This document shows positions 23,765 through 33,385 of a stretch of DNA of 64,000 nt, piece by piece. How positions within the stretch are numbered: position 1 is the first letter of the stretch; every line of letters begins with the position of its first letter. Source of the DNA: CAKZNE01 sp002695025 (GTDB lineage Bacteria; Bacteroidota; Bacteroidia; Flavobacteriales; Schleiferiaceae); contig CAJWML010000016.1 in assembly GCA_913043285.1 (NCBI GenBank), positions 31,939-95,938 on the forward strand. The letters are read 5' to 3'. A program made the position numbers and the translations under genes. Below the pieces are notes generated by a model. The model searched no databases, was not told the DNA's origin, and saw only the letters and a list, made by a program, of their open reading frames with translations.

Positions 23765-26406
23765 GAGCGTCTAATGAGTTTGAAGGTTACGAAATATCCC
23801 TGGTTGATGCTTTTACTGATAAAGTTTGATGGGAAGAATCTATTCCAATACCGAATGCGCCTTTTAACGAACTTCTGACCTGTCCCGCTGGTGGGTCCGG
23901 AAGAGGCGAGATCGGCATTTCCATTGTCGATTATTTTGAAGCGATCCGTTAAACCTTGTGGACTTACTTCAATGGAAACTTCACCATTTTCAATCCTTTG
24001 AATACTACCGTGTCTAAAACTGTTGTACACCAGGTTAAATAAGCTGAACTTGGGAATGGTTACTTCCCTGGTGGCATGGCTGATCAACTTGATTTTATTG
24101 GATGCTGTCTTCTCTGTAATATCCTCGCTGTACTCAATATCCACGAATTGTTTTATTAGTTCTATTTCATTGGACAAGGTTGTCTTACTATTATTTGAAT
24201 CACTATAAAAGGAATCGAAGAATGCAGATAATTTGCCGAGTTTGACCAGTTCATTTTTTAATACAGGAGTTAAAGAGTTGCCTAAACTCTCTTCTATACG
24301 ATATCGAATGGCAAGTGGTACATTTTTACCAAAATGACTGAGTTGGTTATTGGTCTGAGAAAGAATCTCCTCACGGGTTTTTCGCACATTAGCTTGAAAC
24401 CAAAAGGAGGCAATCACGACCAGAAGGAATAGTACAAAAGTTAAAACAACTCGTTGAACCCAAACTGTCTTTTGCGTAAAGATTAACTCCTCCTCGGCTT
24501 TCTTTTTCTCCTGCTTCAATCCCAAAATGTCAGCACTCAGGTTTTCTACTTCATCTTCCTTGCTGGCTATAGTACTGTCTTTTTGGCGAGACTGAACATT
24601 AAGGATTCCTATCTCATCTTGTTGTAGAACAATAGAGTCAGAAAGAAGGTCTGATAGATTTCCCAGTTTTACATTACTTTCATTCAAATCATAGAGCTCT
24701 AACTTCTTTTTATGAATGGCCAGTGTACCTTCCGATTGAGACAGTTGATAACCTAAGTAATACTGAACCTCCCCAACTTGATCAGGAACTTTGTAAAATA
24801 ATCGATGAAGGGACATGATAGCTTCCTTGGGGGTTTCAAAACCCTCTCCCTGAAGCTTACTTGCTGGTAAGAACTTAAAAATATTTCTAAAGTAGTACCC
24901 GGAAAATGGAACTTTAGAATTGGCAAGATCATTTAAATCCAATGTTTCTTTTTGCTCATTATCCTCATCAAAAAGAAACTCTATCTCATTGATTTTCCAA
25001 AAGAAATACAAAAAATCACCTGACACCCCCATTTTACGGAGGTTATTGTCAAAATTGTGTATGACGGTCACACCTTTACTTAATTTTTCAACTTGTTCCT
25101 TTGAAAGCTTTTTCTCTGCACCTAATTCCCTGAGACGTTGTATATAGCGTGTATGGGAATGTGAATAGGTATCATTGAGATAATAGTCGGACAAACGAAA
25201 TGATTTTATAACAAACGAAATCAACCGGCTATTTTGGGTTTCCTGCGAACCAAAACTCGATTCAAATGCATGGAGGGCAAAGTGAGCCATTTCATGGTAC
25301 TTTCCGTCAACCCTCATCTGTTTGATGATATTTACAATGACCATTAAATAGTACGGCCCACCCACCTTAGAAAAGTAGTCGTAGCACTTATAATTGTATA
25401 AGGGTACGGTCATATCCCGGTCTTTGATGCCGGTTTCAAACTCTTTGCTCTCCCGCATCTCAATGCCATATTTGGCCAGGAGGACATAACACTTCATTTC
25501 CTGATTGGTATTGAAAAGATGCCGGTTTTGTAAAAAGAAACGATAGGTAATATCAAATGCACGTTGTTTGGCTTCCCAACCGGGAAGGTTACTGATGCTC
25601 TCAGCAATTATAGCGGCAATGGCTATCCTTTCATCTAAGCTTCCGTTACCTTCTGCATGATACAATCTAGCCGTTGAAAAGAGCTGTATGGCATAGGCGA
25701 AATTCTTTTCATAATCCAATGAATTGACCAGTTTACCAGAAGCGAGGTACACAAAGCAAAACTCATCGGGAGTCATGGATACATTATCCACAGCTCTTTT
25801 TATGAAGCCTGGAAAAAAGCGATTAATTACTTCCTTTCTATCGACCGACAACAGATGGTAAAACCAGTACAGGTAGGCTTTAAATTGTGGGTAGCCATCC
25901 AATTGAGACAAAGTCTTGTCCATCTCCTTTTCTGAAAAACCACCAAGACCTGATGACGAAACTCCATTCTGATTAAGGATGTTGCCTACGGCTTTCATAT
26001 AGCTAGAGGCGTTTGGTGTCGGATACAGGCCAGCTCTATACACGGTCCAAACGTCCTTTTCCATATCTTGTACTTCCAGGGTGTCCAGTAAATCAAGCTC
26101 CGTAGCTTTTATGAGAGCCTCTCCCTTTTTCCAGTTTTGTTTAGGTAGTTTTGAAATAGTTGCATTGACAAAGCCAAAGTATAGCTCTTCATGGCTCATG
26201 TTATAAAACTTCTTGCCTCCGATTTCTATTAACCCATAGAGATAAAGAGAGTCAACAGTATTACCGTCAAAAAAAGCTTTAACCGATTTCACTTCGTGAG
26301 ATGGATAGAGTGCATTAAGGTAGCGATCAAACTCTTTTTGGGAAACCTGTCCTTGAGCGATGAAAAAACATACTAGACAAGCTATTGTGGAAAGAACCTG
26401 TTTCAT
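23761..26406 (-). CDS. LytS-type sensor histidine kinase with large periplasmic domain
   Basis: The 881-aa protein has a signal peptide (residues 1-19), a long helical sensor region with TPR-like character (about 20-560), a coiled coil (about 575-650), a transmembrane helix (about 652-672, 'VLTFVLFLLVVIASFWF') and a cytoplasmic kinase. In the kinase the N-box is 'FSLFNLVYNSFRHG' and the G-boxes are 'DNGNAD' and 'GTGQKFVKRRI'. The usual phospho-His block is replaced by 'NNQLSHFGKNVP', so H in that segment is the candidate acceptor. It is overlapped by its response regulator gene. The signal sensed is unknown. Confidence 0.75.
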   Translation of the reverse strand: MKQVLSTIACLVCFFIAQGQVSQKEFDRYLNALYPSHEVKSVKAFFDGNTVDSLYLYGLIEIGGKKFYNMSHEELYFGFVNATISKLPKQNWKKGEALIKATELDLLDTLEVQDMEKDVWTVYRAGLYPTPNASSYMKAVGNILNQNGVSSSGLGGFSEKEMDKTLSQLDGYPQFKAYLYWFYHLLSVDRKEVINRFFPGFIKRAVDNVSMTPDEFCFVYLASGKLVNSLDYEKNFAYAIQLFSTARLYHAEGNGSLDERIAIAAIIAESISNLPGWEAKQRAFDITYRFFLQNRHLFNTNQEMKCYVLLAKYGIEMRESKEFETGIKDRDMTVPLYNYKCYDYFSKVGGPYYLMVIVNIIKQMRVDGKYHEMAHFALHAFESSFGSQETQNSRLISFVIKSFRLSDYYLNDTYSHSHTRYIQRLRELGAEKKLSKEQVEKLSKGVTVIHNFDNNLRKMGVSGDFLYFFWKINEIEFLFDEDNEQKETLDLNDLANSKVPFSGYYFRNIFKFLPASKLQGEGFETPKEAIMSLHRLFYKVPDQVGEVQYYLGYQLSQSEGTLAIHKKKLELYDLNESNVKLGNLSDLLSDSIVLQQDEIGILNVQSRQKDSTIASKEDEVENLSADILGLKQEKKKAEEELIFTQKTVWVQRVVLTFVLFLLVVIASFWFQANVRKTREEILSQTNNQLSHFGKNVPLAIRYRIEESLGNSLTPVLKNELVKLGKLSAFFDSFYSDSNNSKTTLSNEIELIKQFVDIEYSEDITEKTASNKIKLISHATREVTIPKFSLFNLVYNSFRHGSIQRIENGEVSIEVSPQGLTDRFKIIDNGNADLASSGPTSGTGQKFVKRRIRYWNRFFPSNFISKSINQGYFVTFKLIRRS

Positions 26407-26641
26407 AGCAGAAGAGTAAAGTGGTTTGGTCCTCCAATATACTAAAGAGTATGATTCTTAATTCAGGTATCTAGAAACTATGGAATTATGATATTCTCAT
26501 GGTGTTCCGCATACGAAATTTCATTAAGAGCTGATCAAGATAATTCTTGAGAAATAGATACCTATTTCGAAAACGTATTACATAGTATAGGGTGCGAAGT
26601 ATTAGGATTTTTGAAGTATGAAGGTGATATCAAATAGGTAT

Positions 26642-26669
26642 AAAAAAATCCCGCATCAGAATGCGGGAT
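26642..26669 (-). terminator. Terminator in the leader of the two-component operon
   Basis: ATCCCGCAT/ATGCGGGAT stem with a 4-base loop and seven T on the minus strand. It lies 240 bp upstream of the kinase gene and could be an attenuator or the end of an unseen minus-strand transcript. Confidence 0.65.
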
Positions 26670-26823
26670 CGCCTTCACTTCAAAACCAACTTGAAGTTTG
26701 GACTAATCCAATGGTGTTCCGAGCACCAATGAATTTAAAACACTGTATATTAGTTAATTGGATTCGTCAATACTTAAATAAGGTTTTGAATTTTAATAAA
26801 AGTCTAATGTTAAAATTCATACC

Positions 26824-27036
26824 ATGTCTTTCGTATCCTTTTTTCTTCCGCCAAAGCCGGTCACTTTTCATCTTATTATTAAAGACCCCCTTGGGAACCG
26901 AATCCTTAGGGACCCTGAAACGCAGGGCTATGTACTGCATATTCTCAAAACCAATCAGTACTTTGGTTTTAAATCGGAAAGAGAAGCAGTATTGCAGTTA
27001 ATGGAGATGGTCACTCCTACCGATTCTAGTGATTGA
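26824..27036 (+). CDS. Possible small protein (70 aa)
   Basis: The frame reads MSFVSFFLPPKPVTFHLII and then a hydrophilic, protein-like tail (DPETQGYVLHILKTNQYFGF). A longer overlapping frame from 26618 looks random, so this one is preferred. No family, no clear ribosome site. It is the only coding candidate in the 0.84-kb stretch 26407-27247. Confidence 0.3.
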   Translation: MSFVSFFLPPKPVTFHLIIKDPLGNRILRDPETQGYVLHILKTNQYFGFKSEREAVLQLMEMVTPTDSSD

Positions 27037-27118
27037 TGTAGGTATAAGAACCCTACCGTGATCTTAACTTCTGCAGTAAGCCCAGGAATTGCTTCCACAT
27101 ACTGCCCAAGGCATTCTC

Positions 27119-27152
27119 ATAAAAAAGCACCCGATCTTTGGACCGGGTGCTT
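27119..27152 (-). terminator. Terminator after the FISUMP lipoprotein gene
   Basis: AAGCACCCG/CGGGTGCTT stem followed by six T on the minus strand, 96 bp after the stop codon at 27248. Confidence 0.8.
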
Positions 27153-27247
27153 CTAAGCTAAGGTTGAGCATTCTGAACCTCACCGAGGTACAGCCACTCC
27201 TACTCTGTCTATTAAATGGCTCATTATCGTTCCGTAAGAAGGAGCTA

Positions 27248-28279
27248 CTAGAAATCCCGCACCGCTCGAACGCGAAGCCGGTAGGGGGTGCACAACTCAC
27301 CGACACTATCTTGCTGGAAGTTAAAATAGCGCGCGATGAAATCAAGACACTTGTCGGTATCATAGCGCGAGTAACTAGACCAGTAGCCGTCATAGATGGT
27401 GCCTCCTGTGTGAAAATTTCCCAGCCCCTGTAGGTGGAGATTTTTATGCATGAAGTAGAAGTCTGTGGTGCTCGGCAGGCGCCAGTCATCATAACCGGAT
27501 TGAGAGAGGTTCTCACATCGGGATTTAGCCGTAGTGTGATCTAAGGGAAATCCATTGGTATTGAGGTCTTGGGTAAGCACGATGGTTCCGTGTTGTCCAT
27601 CACAGGAGATGTAGGAGATAATGCCGCCCTGGTAGGTTTGTCCGATGCTAAACGGTGGTGGGTTTCCCTTGGTGGTAAAGCTATGTTCCTCACCGTATAC
27701 CGTATCTTCAGTAGTAATGGCGTAGGCTCGGGCGTAATAGGTGGTTGCCATGGTAAGCACAGATAACTCATACTCTCCGAAGGTGATGGTTTTGGTGATC
27801 TGGTCGAATACGTTTGGTTCGGCACTGAAGCCATAGCAGATACCTTGATCAAGGATAGGAGTATTAGGGAAGTTTCCTTCCTGGTTGTAGACACCCATAG
27901 TCATAAACGCTGCGTTGTGGCGTACACAGGTTACGGCACTTTCAATGACAATTTCTGTGGGGGCATTAGTGATGGTAATGCTGGCTTCGGCAGTACACCC
28001 GCGACCATCGGTAGCCGTTACCGTGTAAGTACCCTTCGCCAGGGTACCTGAAGCACCTCCTATGGTTACCCCGGTTTGCCCATTGCTCCATTTGAAACTG
28101 ACCGGGTATATACCATTGTCTGTTTCCGCCCTGGCATTATTGCCATTCGTCCAGGTGGAGACGCTCACCCGAAATTCTGAACAATCACCTGCGCTATTGG
28201 ATGTATCTTCTTTATTACACGATACGCTCAGAAAGATGTGAGTCAACAGAATGAGAAAGAAGTTGTACGTGGTTTTCAT
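27248..28279 (-). CDS. FISUMP/DUF1566-type lipoprotein with SprB-like repeat
   Basis: The 343-aa product has a signal and lipobox (S-V-S-C, Cys21). An SprB-type module follows ('YTVTATDGRGCTAEASITIT' region), then a fibronectin-like segment, and a C-terminal DUF1566/Lcl domain: 'GGIISYI', 'DWRLPSTTDF', 'YWSS', ending 'RVRAVRDF'. Such proteins are surface lipoproteins of Bacteroidota. Only 16 bp separate it from the upstream secreted propeller gene, so the two form an operon. It is cargo unlike the transfer genes around it. Confidence 0.78.
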   Translation of the reverse strand: MKTTYNFFLILLTHIFLSVSCNKEDTSNSAGDCSEFRVSVSTWTNGNNARAETDNGIYPVSFKWSNGQTGVTIGGASGTLAKGTYTVTATDGRGCTAEASITITNAPTEIVIESAVTCVRHNAAFMTMGVYNQEGNFPNTPILDQGICYGFSAEPNVFDQITKTITFGEYELSVLTMATTYYARAYAITTEDTVYGEEHSFTTKGNPPPFSIGQTYQGGIISYISCDGQHGTIVLTQDLNTNGFPLDHTTAKSRCENLSQSGYDDWRLPSTTDFYFMHKNLHLQGLGNFHTGGTIYDGYWSSYSRYDTDKCLDFIARYFNFQQDSVGELCTPYRLRVRAVRDF

Positions 28280-28295
28280 GGTGGTGTAGATGTAA

Positions 28296-29414
28296 TTATT
28301 GAATCAATATATGCTGTACCGACTGCCCTTCCCTGCTTGAGACATGCAGGAGGTAGATTCCACCCTTAAGGATGGATACATCAATCACACCTGATTCGGT
28401 GCTGTGGGTATGGAGAACTTCTCTTCCCTGTATATCGGTGATGGTGATTTCAGAATCTGTTGGTGCATTGGCAATGGTCAGTACTCCATCGCTTATCGGA
28501 TTGGGATAAATGGATAGTGAAGACACAGACGGTGCTTCATCCACTCCGATATGCAGGTAACTAATATCAACAACTTTGAGTGTTCCATCGAAATACTGCC
28601 CGGAACTGGTACCTGATTCCAGGAAATACAGCGCTTCGTTCACCGTATCAATTCTGAGGTTCACCGGGTCGTTCAAGCCCGATACTAATATGGTATTGCT
28701 TCCGCTTGCAATGTGTACCCTGCCGATGGTGCCGGTTTGAATATTAGCGTAGTAGATATATCCTTTGTAGTAGTCAATGGCAACCGATGGTTGGCCACTC
28801 AAGATACTTTCTATACCATCAGGACCAAAGAAATAGATGCCTTGGTTGGTCGCGTAGTACACGGTACTGTCGAGTTGAACAATACTGTTGGCTATTCCCT
28901 TTCCGGTCTTGAGAATCGTGGGAGGGTTGGAGAAGTCTCCACCGTCAAACCGTTGGATGCTTTTGGCGGTGCTTGAAAAGCTTTGCCCAATCAACAGTAC
29001 ATCACCATAAGGCGTTAAGCGCATATCGTGAGTGGCAATATCCACGGTTGTGACAATGGCATCCTTGCTCCCACTCGGAACGTACTGTGATACCCATCCC
29101 TGATCTCCTACCGCTGGGCCGATTTCCGAACCTAAGTACAGTGTGCCTGAAGAATTTATTAGGATGGTATTCGAGCAGATCAGTTGGTGTACTAAGGTAT
29201 CGGTCTGTGCAGAACTGATATCGTATTGAAGTAAGGAAACCCGACCACCGAAGGGATCTAAGGCTCCCTGGGTTTCGGTGAAGTACACAGTCCCATTATC
29301 CAGGCACAAGGCACGGGGGTATTCCAGGTTGGAGAGTAACGTAAAGACTTGCTGGCTGTAGCCATAGAAGCTACCTAGAAAGAGAAATACCAGGAGTATT
29401 CTTTTGATTTTCAT
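28296..29414 (-). CDS. Secreted beta-propeller protein with T9SS sorting domain
   Basis: The 372-aa protein has a signal peptide (to about residue 21), NHL/SMP-30-like blades ('GTVYFTETQG', 'GTLYLGSEIG', 'STVYYATNQG') and a C-terminal T9SS domain ('LSIYPNPISDG', 'ITDIQGREV', 'LKGGIYLLHV'). It would be released or surface-attached. Ligand unknown. First gene of a two-gene unit with the FISUMP lipoprotein. The divergent neighbour is an HTH regulator 102 bp away. Confidence 0.82.
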   Translation of the reverse strand: MKIKRILLVFLFLGSFYGYSQQVFTLLSNLEYPRALCLDNGTVYFTETQGALDPFGGRVSLLQYDISSAQTDTLVHQLICSNTILINSSGTLYLGSEIGPAVGDQGWVSQYVPSGSKDAIVTTVDIATHDMRLTPYGDVLLIGQSFSSTAKSIQRFDGGDFSNPPTILKTGKGIANSIVQLDSTVYYATNQGIYFFGPDGIESILSGQPSVAIDYYKGYIYYANIQTGTIGRVHIASGSNTILVSGLNDPVNLRIDTVNEALYFLESGTSSGQYFDGTLKVVDISYLHIGVDEAPSVSSLSIYPNPISDGVLTIANAPTDSEITITDIQGREVLHTHSTESGVIDVSILKGGIYLLHVSSREGQSVQHILIQ

Positions 29415-29516
29415 GAAGTTTGAGTTTGTTGTTGCTGGATCGAATATACGTTAAATGTTTATATATGATGTAAATTATATAAGGTAACATAAAATTATCC
29501 CCGCACTCACCTTTGT

Positions 29517-29795
29517 GTGGTACCAATGCCAACGGATGTGAGCACACCAAAACAAACCGGGAGTAAAAAGCTTGACCCCCGGATACAAGCCATTGCCAAG
29601 AAGCTCGAGCAGATCAGGATTGATAAGGGGTATACTTCCTATGAGAACTTTGCTATCGAGCATGGTTTGTCCCGCATGCAGTACTGGCGCATGGAGAAAG
29701 GTTCGAACTTCACCTTTGCCAGCTTCTTAAAAATTCTGGATGCTCACAAGATGAGCTTGGAGGAATTCTTTGAGGGTTTTACTGAGAAGCCGTGA
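29517..29795 (+). CDS. XRE-type helix-turn-helix regulator
   Basis: The 92-aa protein has a full helix-turn-helix ('TSYENFAIEHGLSRMQYWRM', then 'TFASFLKILDAHKMSLEEFF'). A second ATG three codons later is also possible. It faces away from the secreted-cargo unit and may control it, or the element. A bidirectional terminator follows. Confidence 0.75.
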   Translation: MVPMPTDVSTPKQTGSKKLDPRIQAIAKKLEQIRIDKGYTSYENFAIEHGLSRMQYWRMEKGSNFTFASFLKILDAHKMSLEEFFEGFTEKP

Positions 29796-29938
29796 TTCTT
29801 CGATATTGGGTATGGTGTATTCATGAATTTTAGATTGAATGTTACGTTCAGCAACCTAAAGAACATCTACAAAGCACAGATCCTCAGTAGTATGTATTTG
29901 ATGTAGTACTTCCTGTGGGAATATCTTTTCCACCACGG

Positions 29939-29967
29939 AAAAAACGCTGACCTCGTCAGCGTTTTTA
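29939..29967 (+). terminator. Bidirectional terminator
   Basis: AACGCTGA/TCAGCGTT stem with a 5-base loop, flanked by A-runs and TTTTT. It can end the HTH gene on the plus strand and the 460-aa gene on the minus strand. Confidence 0.75.
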
Positions 29968-30151
29968 TATTCAGTTATTTCAGCTAAATCTCCTTGGCCT
30001 TTTCTATCCGTGAATCTAGCACCCTGCTTGATACTGTCGGAACAAATTGACAGCCTGTTTAAACCGTTCTCAAGTTTAAAAAATTAGAATTTCTGAAGTA
30101 ATGATTCTCTAATCCTCAAACACTCTGATTGATACCAATTGATCTCCCGAA

Positions 30152-31534
30152 TTATTCCTTACTCCATCTGGCTTGATATTTTCCACTCGTTCCCTCAAGG
30201 GTCAAAATATAAGCCCCTGGAAGAAAATCGGATACATCAATTCTATGCTGTTCAAGATTTTTCAATTTTGCCGAATAAATAACTTTACCTCTCAAATCAA
30301 TGATATACAGATTATCCTTTGGGGAAGAGGAACCCAATTGAATAATCAATTCATCTCCAGCTGGATTTGGATATAATGAAAAACCAGATTGAAGCTCTTT
30401 AAGGCTAATATTGGTTTTATTCAAACTACTTGATTCATTTTGGATATAGTTCAAATCTCCACTACCCAGAACGTAGTAAGCTATCGCTGCCTTTCCATTT
30501 ACCTCCAAAAGACTGTAATACCAACTGGTGGAGGTTACATCAAAGAATTTTTCGGGAGTTCCCCATGCTGACCCTGTGTTATTCAATGCCTGAACGTAGT
30601 AAGGACGACTACCGGAGCCTTTATTGTAAGCAATAGCTGGCTTTCCGTTGACCACTGCTAATGAGGGGCCATCACCCGTGTTATTAATTGAATCCACCCG
30701 TACAGGAGTGCCCCAGGAAGTACCGTTCTCATTTGTAGCTCGGACATACTTCAAATCCTGATTGTCATCATCATGGTAGGCAATGGCAGGATTGCCGTTT
30801 ACAACTGCCAAAGATGTGTGACTGTGGAAGCTCGATGGGATGCTGTCATCTACCACCACTGGACTTCCCCAATTATTACCAACACCATCGGTCGCCCTAA
30901 TGTACTCAAATCGTTCTTCCTCCCGATTGTAGTAAGAGATAGCGGGATTGTTATTTACTTCTTCCAAGGAAGTATACTGTCCTACCCATCCTGAAGAACT
31001 GACCACAGTGACCGGACTATTCCAATTTGTTCCGGCAGCATCAATTGCTCTGATATACTTAAGGTTAAAGTTTGTAGCATCAAAGTAGGATATAGCCGGA
31101 GCTCCGGTAATGGTATCGAGAGAAATATAATGCCCAACTGATCCGGGAGCATCTAAGGTCATAGGTGTTCCCCAGCTAGTACCTTGCGGGTTAGAGGCTC
31201 TCACAAACATCAGGTTTTCCCCTGTTTTGGAGAAGTAGGCAATAGCAGGTTTATTATTTACTACTGCCATTGAGGCGTAACGTCCACCCACCGCTACAAC
31301 TACGGGTGACCCCCAATTACGGCCATCCGGATCAGTTGCGCGCATATATCGCAGTTCTCTATCCTGATTGTGGTAGTAGGCTACAGCGGGATAACCATCA
31401 ACAATCTGCATGGATACATATAATCCAACATTTCCTTGTGAGTCTAAGACTTGGGTGGTATCCCACTGTGCGTAATTTAGGTAAGGAAGAGTACAAATAA
31501 TAATGAATAAAGTGTAGTGATTCAATGTTTTCAT
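30152..31534 (-). CDS. Secreted repeat protein with T9SS sorting domain
   Basis: The 460-aa protein has a signal peptide (to about residue 22), then seven or more tandem blades of about 45 residues with the pattern 'NGNPAIAYHDDDNQDLKYVRAT ... GTSWGTPV' and a C-terminal T9SS domain ('FSLYPNPAGDELII', 'IIDLRGKVIYSAKLKN', 'LPGAYILTL'). The repeats suggest a beta-propeller. A third T9SS-related cargo gene inside the mobile element. Confidence 0.82.
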   Translation of the reverse strand: MKTLNHYTLFIIICTLPYLNYAQWDTTQVLDSQGNVGLYVSMQIVDGYPAVAYYHNQDRELRYMRATDPDGRNWGSPVVVAVGGRYASMAVVNNKPAIAYFSKTGENLMFVRASNPQGTSWGTPMTLDAPGSVGHYISLDTITGAPAISYFDATNFNLKYIRAIDAAGTNWNSPVTVVSSSGWVGQYTSLEEVNNNPAISYYNREEERFEYIRATDGVGNNWGSPVVVDDSIPSSFHSHTSLAVVNGNPAIAYHDDDNQDLKYVRATNENGTSWGTPVRVDSINNTGDGPSLAVVNGKPAIAYNKGSGSRPYYVQALNNTGSAWGTPEKFFDVTSTSWYYSLLEVNGKAAIAYYVLGSGDLNYIQNESSSLNKTNISLKELQSGFSLYPNPAGDELIIQLGSSSPKDNLYIIDLRGKVIYSAKLKNLEQHRIDVSDFLPGAYILTLEGTSGKYQARWSKE

Positions 31535-31753
31535 GATATAAGTTTTGGTAGAGTTTGATGACTATATTAAAGATAATCCATTTAGTATGATTAGAGATTA
31601 TAACTGTGTTAAGAATGTATAATCCGAAGGGCCTCTCCAAATGCAACTAATTATGCATCCTATGAGCTTTAATAACATGAAAAGCTTGAAAATTTAGTTG
31701 ATCCGGAAATGAGATAATTGATTTACAGTGAGTGTTTTAACAAACACCGGATC

Positions 31754-31787
31754 GAAAAAAACGCCAACCATCAGTCAGCGTTTTAAT
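31754..31787 (-). terminator. Terminator after the 141-aa gene
   Basis: An imperfect AACGC.../GCGTT stem around 31760-31782 followed by seven T on the minus strand, 6-40 bp after the stop of the gene at 31794. Confidence 0.55.
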
Positions 31788-31793
31788 ATTCAG

Positions 31794-32219
31794 TTATCGC
31801 AACCAGATCTTCCTGGCGCTCTCAAACCCGCACCAGCGGTGATCCGCATCATAGCCCCGTGCTGCTAATTCAAAACGAATGAATTTGTGCAAGGGGACAT
31901 TATACTTCAGAATAAAGCGTAGTACCTCACCGTCACCGGTGGACATCATACCGCGTATAATCTCCCAGAACGGTAGTGGATCATAATCCATTGCAATCTG
32001 TTGAATATGATCATACGTCATGTTCCGGTACGAATTGGGAAGCTTCTCGAACTTCTCACCCTCAAACGATGGATGATCAGTGGGTACCACTAGGTACTGT
32101 TCATTGGCTCCCTGTATCGCTCCGAACTCTTCGCTTTTTAAACGATGTTCAAAGTTCAACCAGACAGCCAGGTCAAAGGCTTTGTGTTTGCCATAGTAGG
32201 TGGTAAAGCTGTGATTCAT
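31794..32219 (-). CDS. Hypothetical protein of the second transfer module
   Basis: The 141-aa soluble protein is aromatic and His-rich ('NHSFTTYYGKHKAFDLAVWLN', first residues) with no recognised domain. It overlaps the next gene upstream by 4 bp and is the last of a five-gene minus-strand module containing a methylase and a second TraG-like ATPase. Confidence 0.55.
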   Translation of the reverse strand: MNHSFTTYYGKHKAFDLAVWLNFEHRLKSEEFGAIQGANEQYLVVPTDHPSFEGEKFEKLPNSYRNMTYDHIQQIAMDYDPLPFWEIIRGMMSTGDGEVLRFILKYNVPLHKFIRFELAARGYDADHRWCGFESARKIWLR

Positions 32220-32728
32220 GATTCCGGAGTTGTTTCCTTGTCAGTATCAGGCTTACTCCCACCATTCACTGAGATGATATCATCCCGTGAACTCTTAGAG
32301 TCCTTGGCCTTCTTCCGAATCAAGCGCTGAGAGTTAAACAACGAACGACACTTGATATTGAAGTGGGTGTAAGACTCTACGTCTTCCTGGTCTTTGACCG
32401 TTTTAACGTAGGCATCATACAGTTCTCCATTGGTCATAGTGTGGTTCTTCGCTTTTGCCAAGAGTTCTATGACCGTGGAAGCAACCGGGTTCAATCCTTG
32501 GGTTTGATCTCCAGAGGAGAGACCAAGCTCTTCAATTTTCTTCTGTTGCGTTTCATCGGCATACTTTAAAAGTACAGACAGATCATTACGGTATCCTTTC
32601 AGGCGATCCGCAACTTCCTTCTTTTGGTCTTTCGCTTTCTGGACTTTTTGTTCTACTTCTTCCAGTAGCTTTTGATCGGTGGTAATGTTCTCAATGAGGA
32701 CATCCACCACCCCTGTTGTTTTTGACAT
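32216..32728 (-). CDS. Coiled-coil hypothetical protein
   Basis: The 170-aa, charged protein has a heptad-rich helix at about residues 15-70 ('LLEEVEQKVQKAKDQKKEVAD'-type), then a mixed region and an acidic tail. Cytoplasmic. Overlap with the neighbours suggests co-translation. Function unknown. Confidence 0.55.
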   Translation of the reverse strand: MSKTTGVVDVLIENITTDQKLLEEVEQKVQKAKDQKKEVADRLKGYRNDLSVLLKYADETQQKKIEELGLSSGDQTQGLNPVASTVIELLAKAKNHTMTNGELYDAYVKTVKDQEDVESYTHFNIKCRSLFNSQRLIRKKAKDSKSSRDDIISVNGGSKPDTDKETTPES

Positions 32729-32764
32729 GGTATTTGATTTTAGAATTAGACAAAAAATTGGTGA

Positions 32765-33367
32765 CTACTGTCCTGCCAGTACTGGCAGAATGTGTAGTTC
32801 AGAATCGTGGAATTGGCCGCTTTGGACTAGTTCATGGGTCGCGGATGCGGCAAGTTCCTGGGAGTCGTAGAAGCGGATAGGCGGAGCCGTTACACTTTCC
32901 ATATTCTCTTCGGTGATACTGGCATCATAGATACCGTAGACCCAAGCAACCTTTCCGGCTTTGACTTGCAGTTCTCGGTAGTTGCCTAAGTCATACGCAT
33001 CCCAATCCGGTATCGGTTTGTACCACAGATAGTGGGTTTGGAGTTCCAGTTGGGTCAGGATGTCCTTTACTCCCTTTTCTGTGAGTGCGATGTACGCATA
33101 TCGTTCATCTTCCCAACGATCTATGAAGTATCCAAGGATAATCGCATCGTCTGCGATGGTATCCAAGAGTTCTTCTTTACTCATCCCGTCAGGATCAAGT
33201 TCGTTGAGGGTATGGGAATCGTACAGAGTATGTACAATATCTTCCAGTTCACCTTTTGTGAAAAAAGTTTGGAAGAAGGGATCAATTGACGTGACCGTTG
33301 GGTCATCGAGTTGGGTGCGGAGCTTCAACAAAAAGTGTCGGAGTACCACAGCGGTCGTAATATTCAT
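32765..33367 (-). CDS. Hypothetical protein of the second transfer module
   Basis: The 200-aa acidic protein has no signal peptide. Its N-terminal half ('GELEDIVHTLYDSHTL', 'EYLL'-like helices) could be helix-turn-helix, but this is not convincing. It lies 18 bp after the methylase gene. Confidence 0.5.
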   Translation of the reverse strand: MNITTAVVLRHFLLKLRTQLDDPTVTSIDPFFQTFFTKGELEDIVHTLYDSHTLNELDPDGMSKEELLDTIADDAIILGYFIDRWEDERYAYIALTEKGVKDILTQLELQTHYLWYKPIPDWDAYDLGNYRELQVKAGKVAWVYGIYDASITEENMESVTAPPIRFYDSQELAASATHELVQSGQFHDSELHILPVLAGQ

Positions 33368-33385
33368 TTGTTACAGATTTAAAAA

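Noticed and set aside
26618..27001. 127-codon plus-strand frame
   Set aside because: Composition looks random and it overlaps the more protein-like 70-aa frame at 26824.
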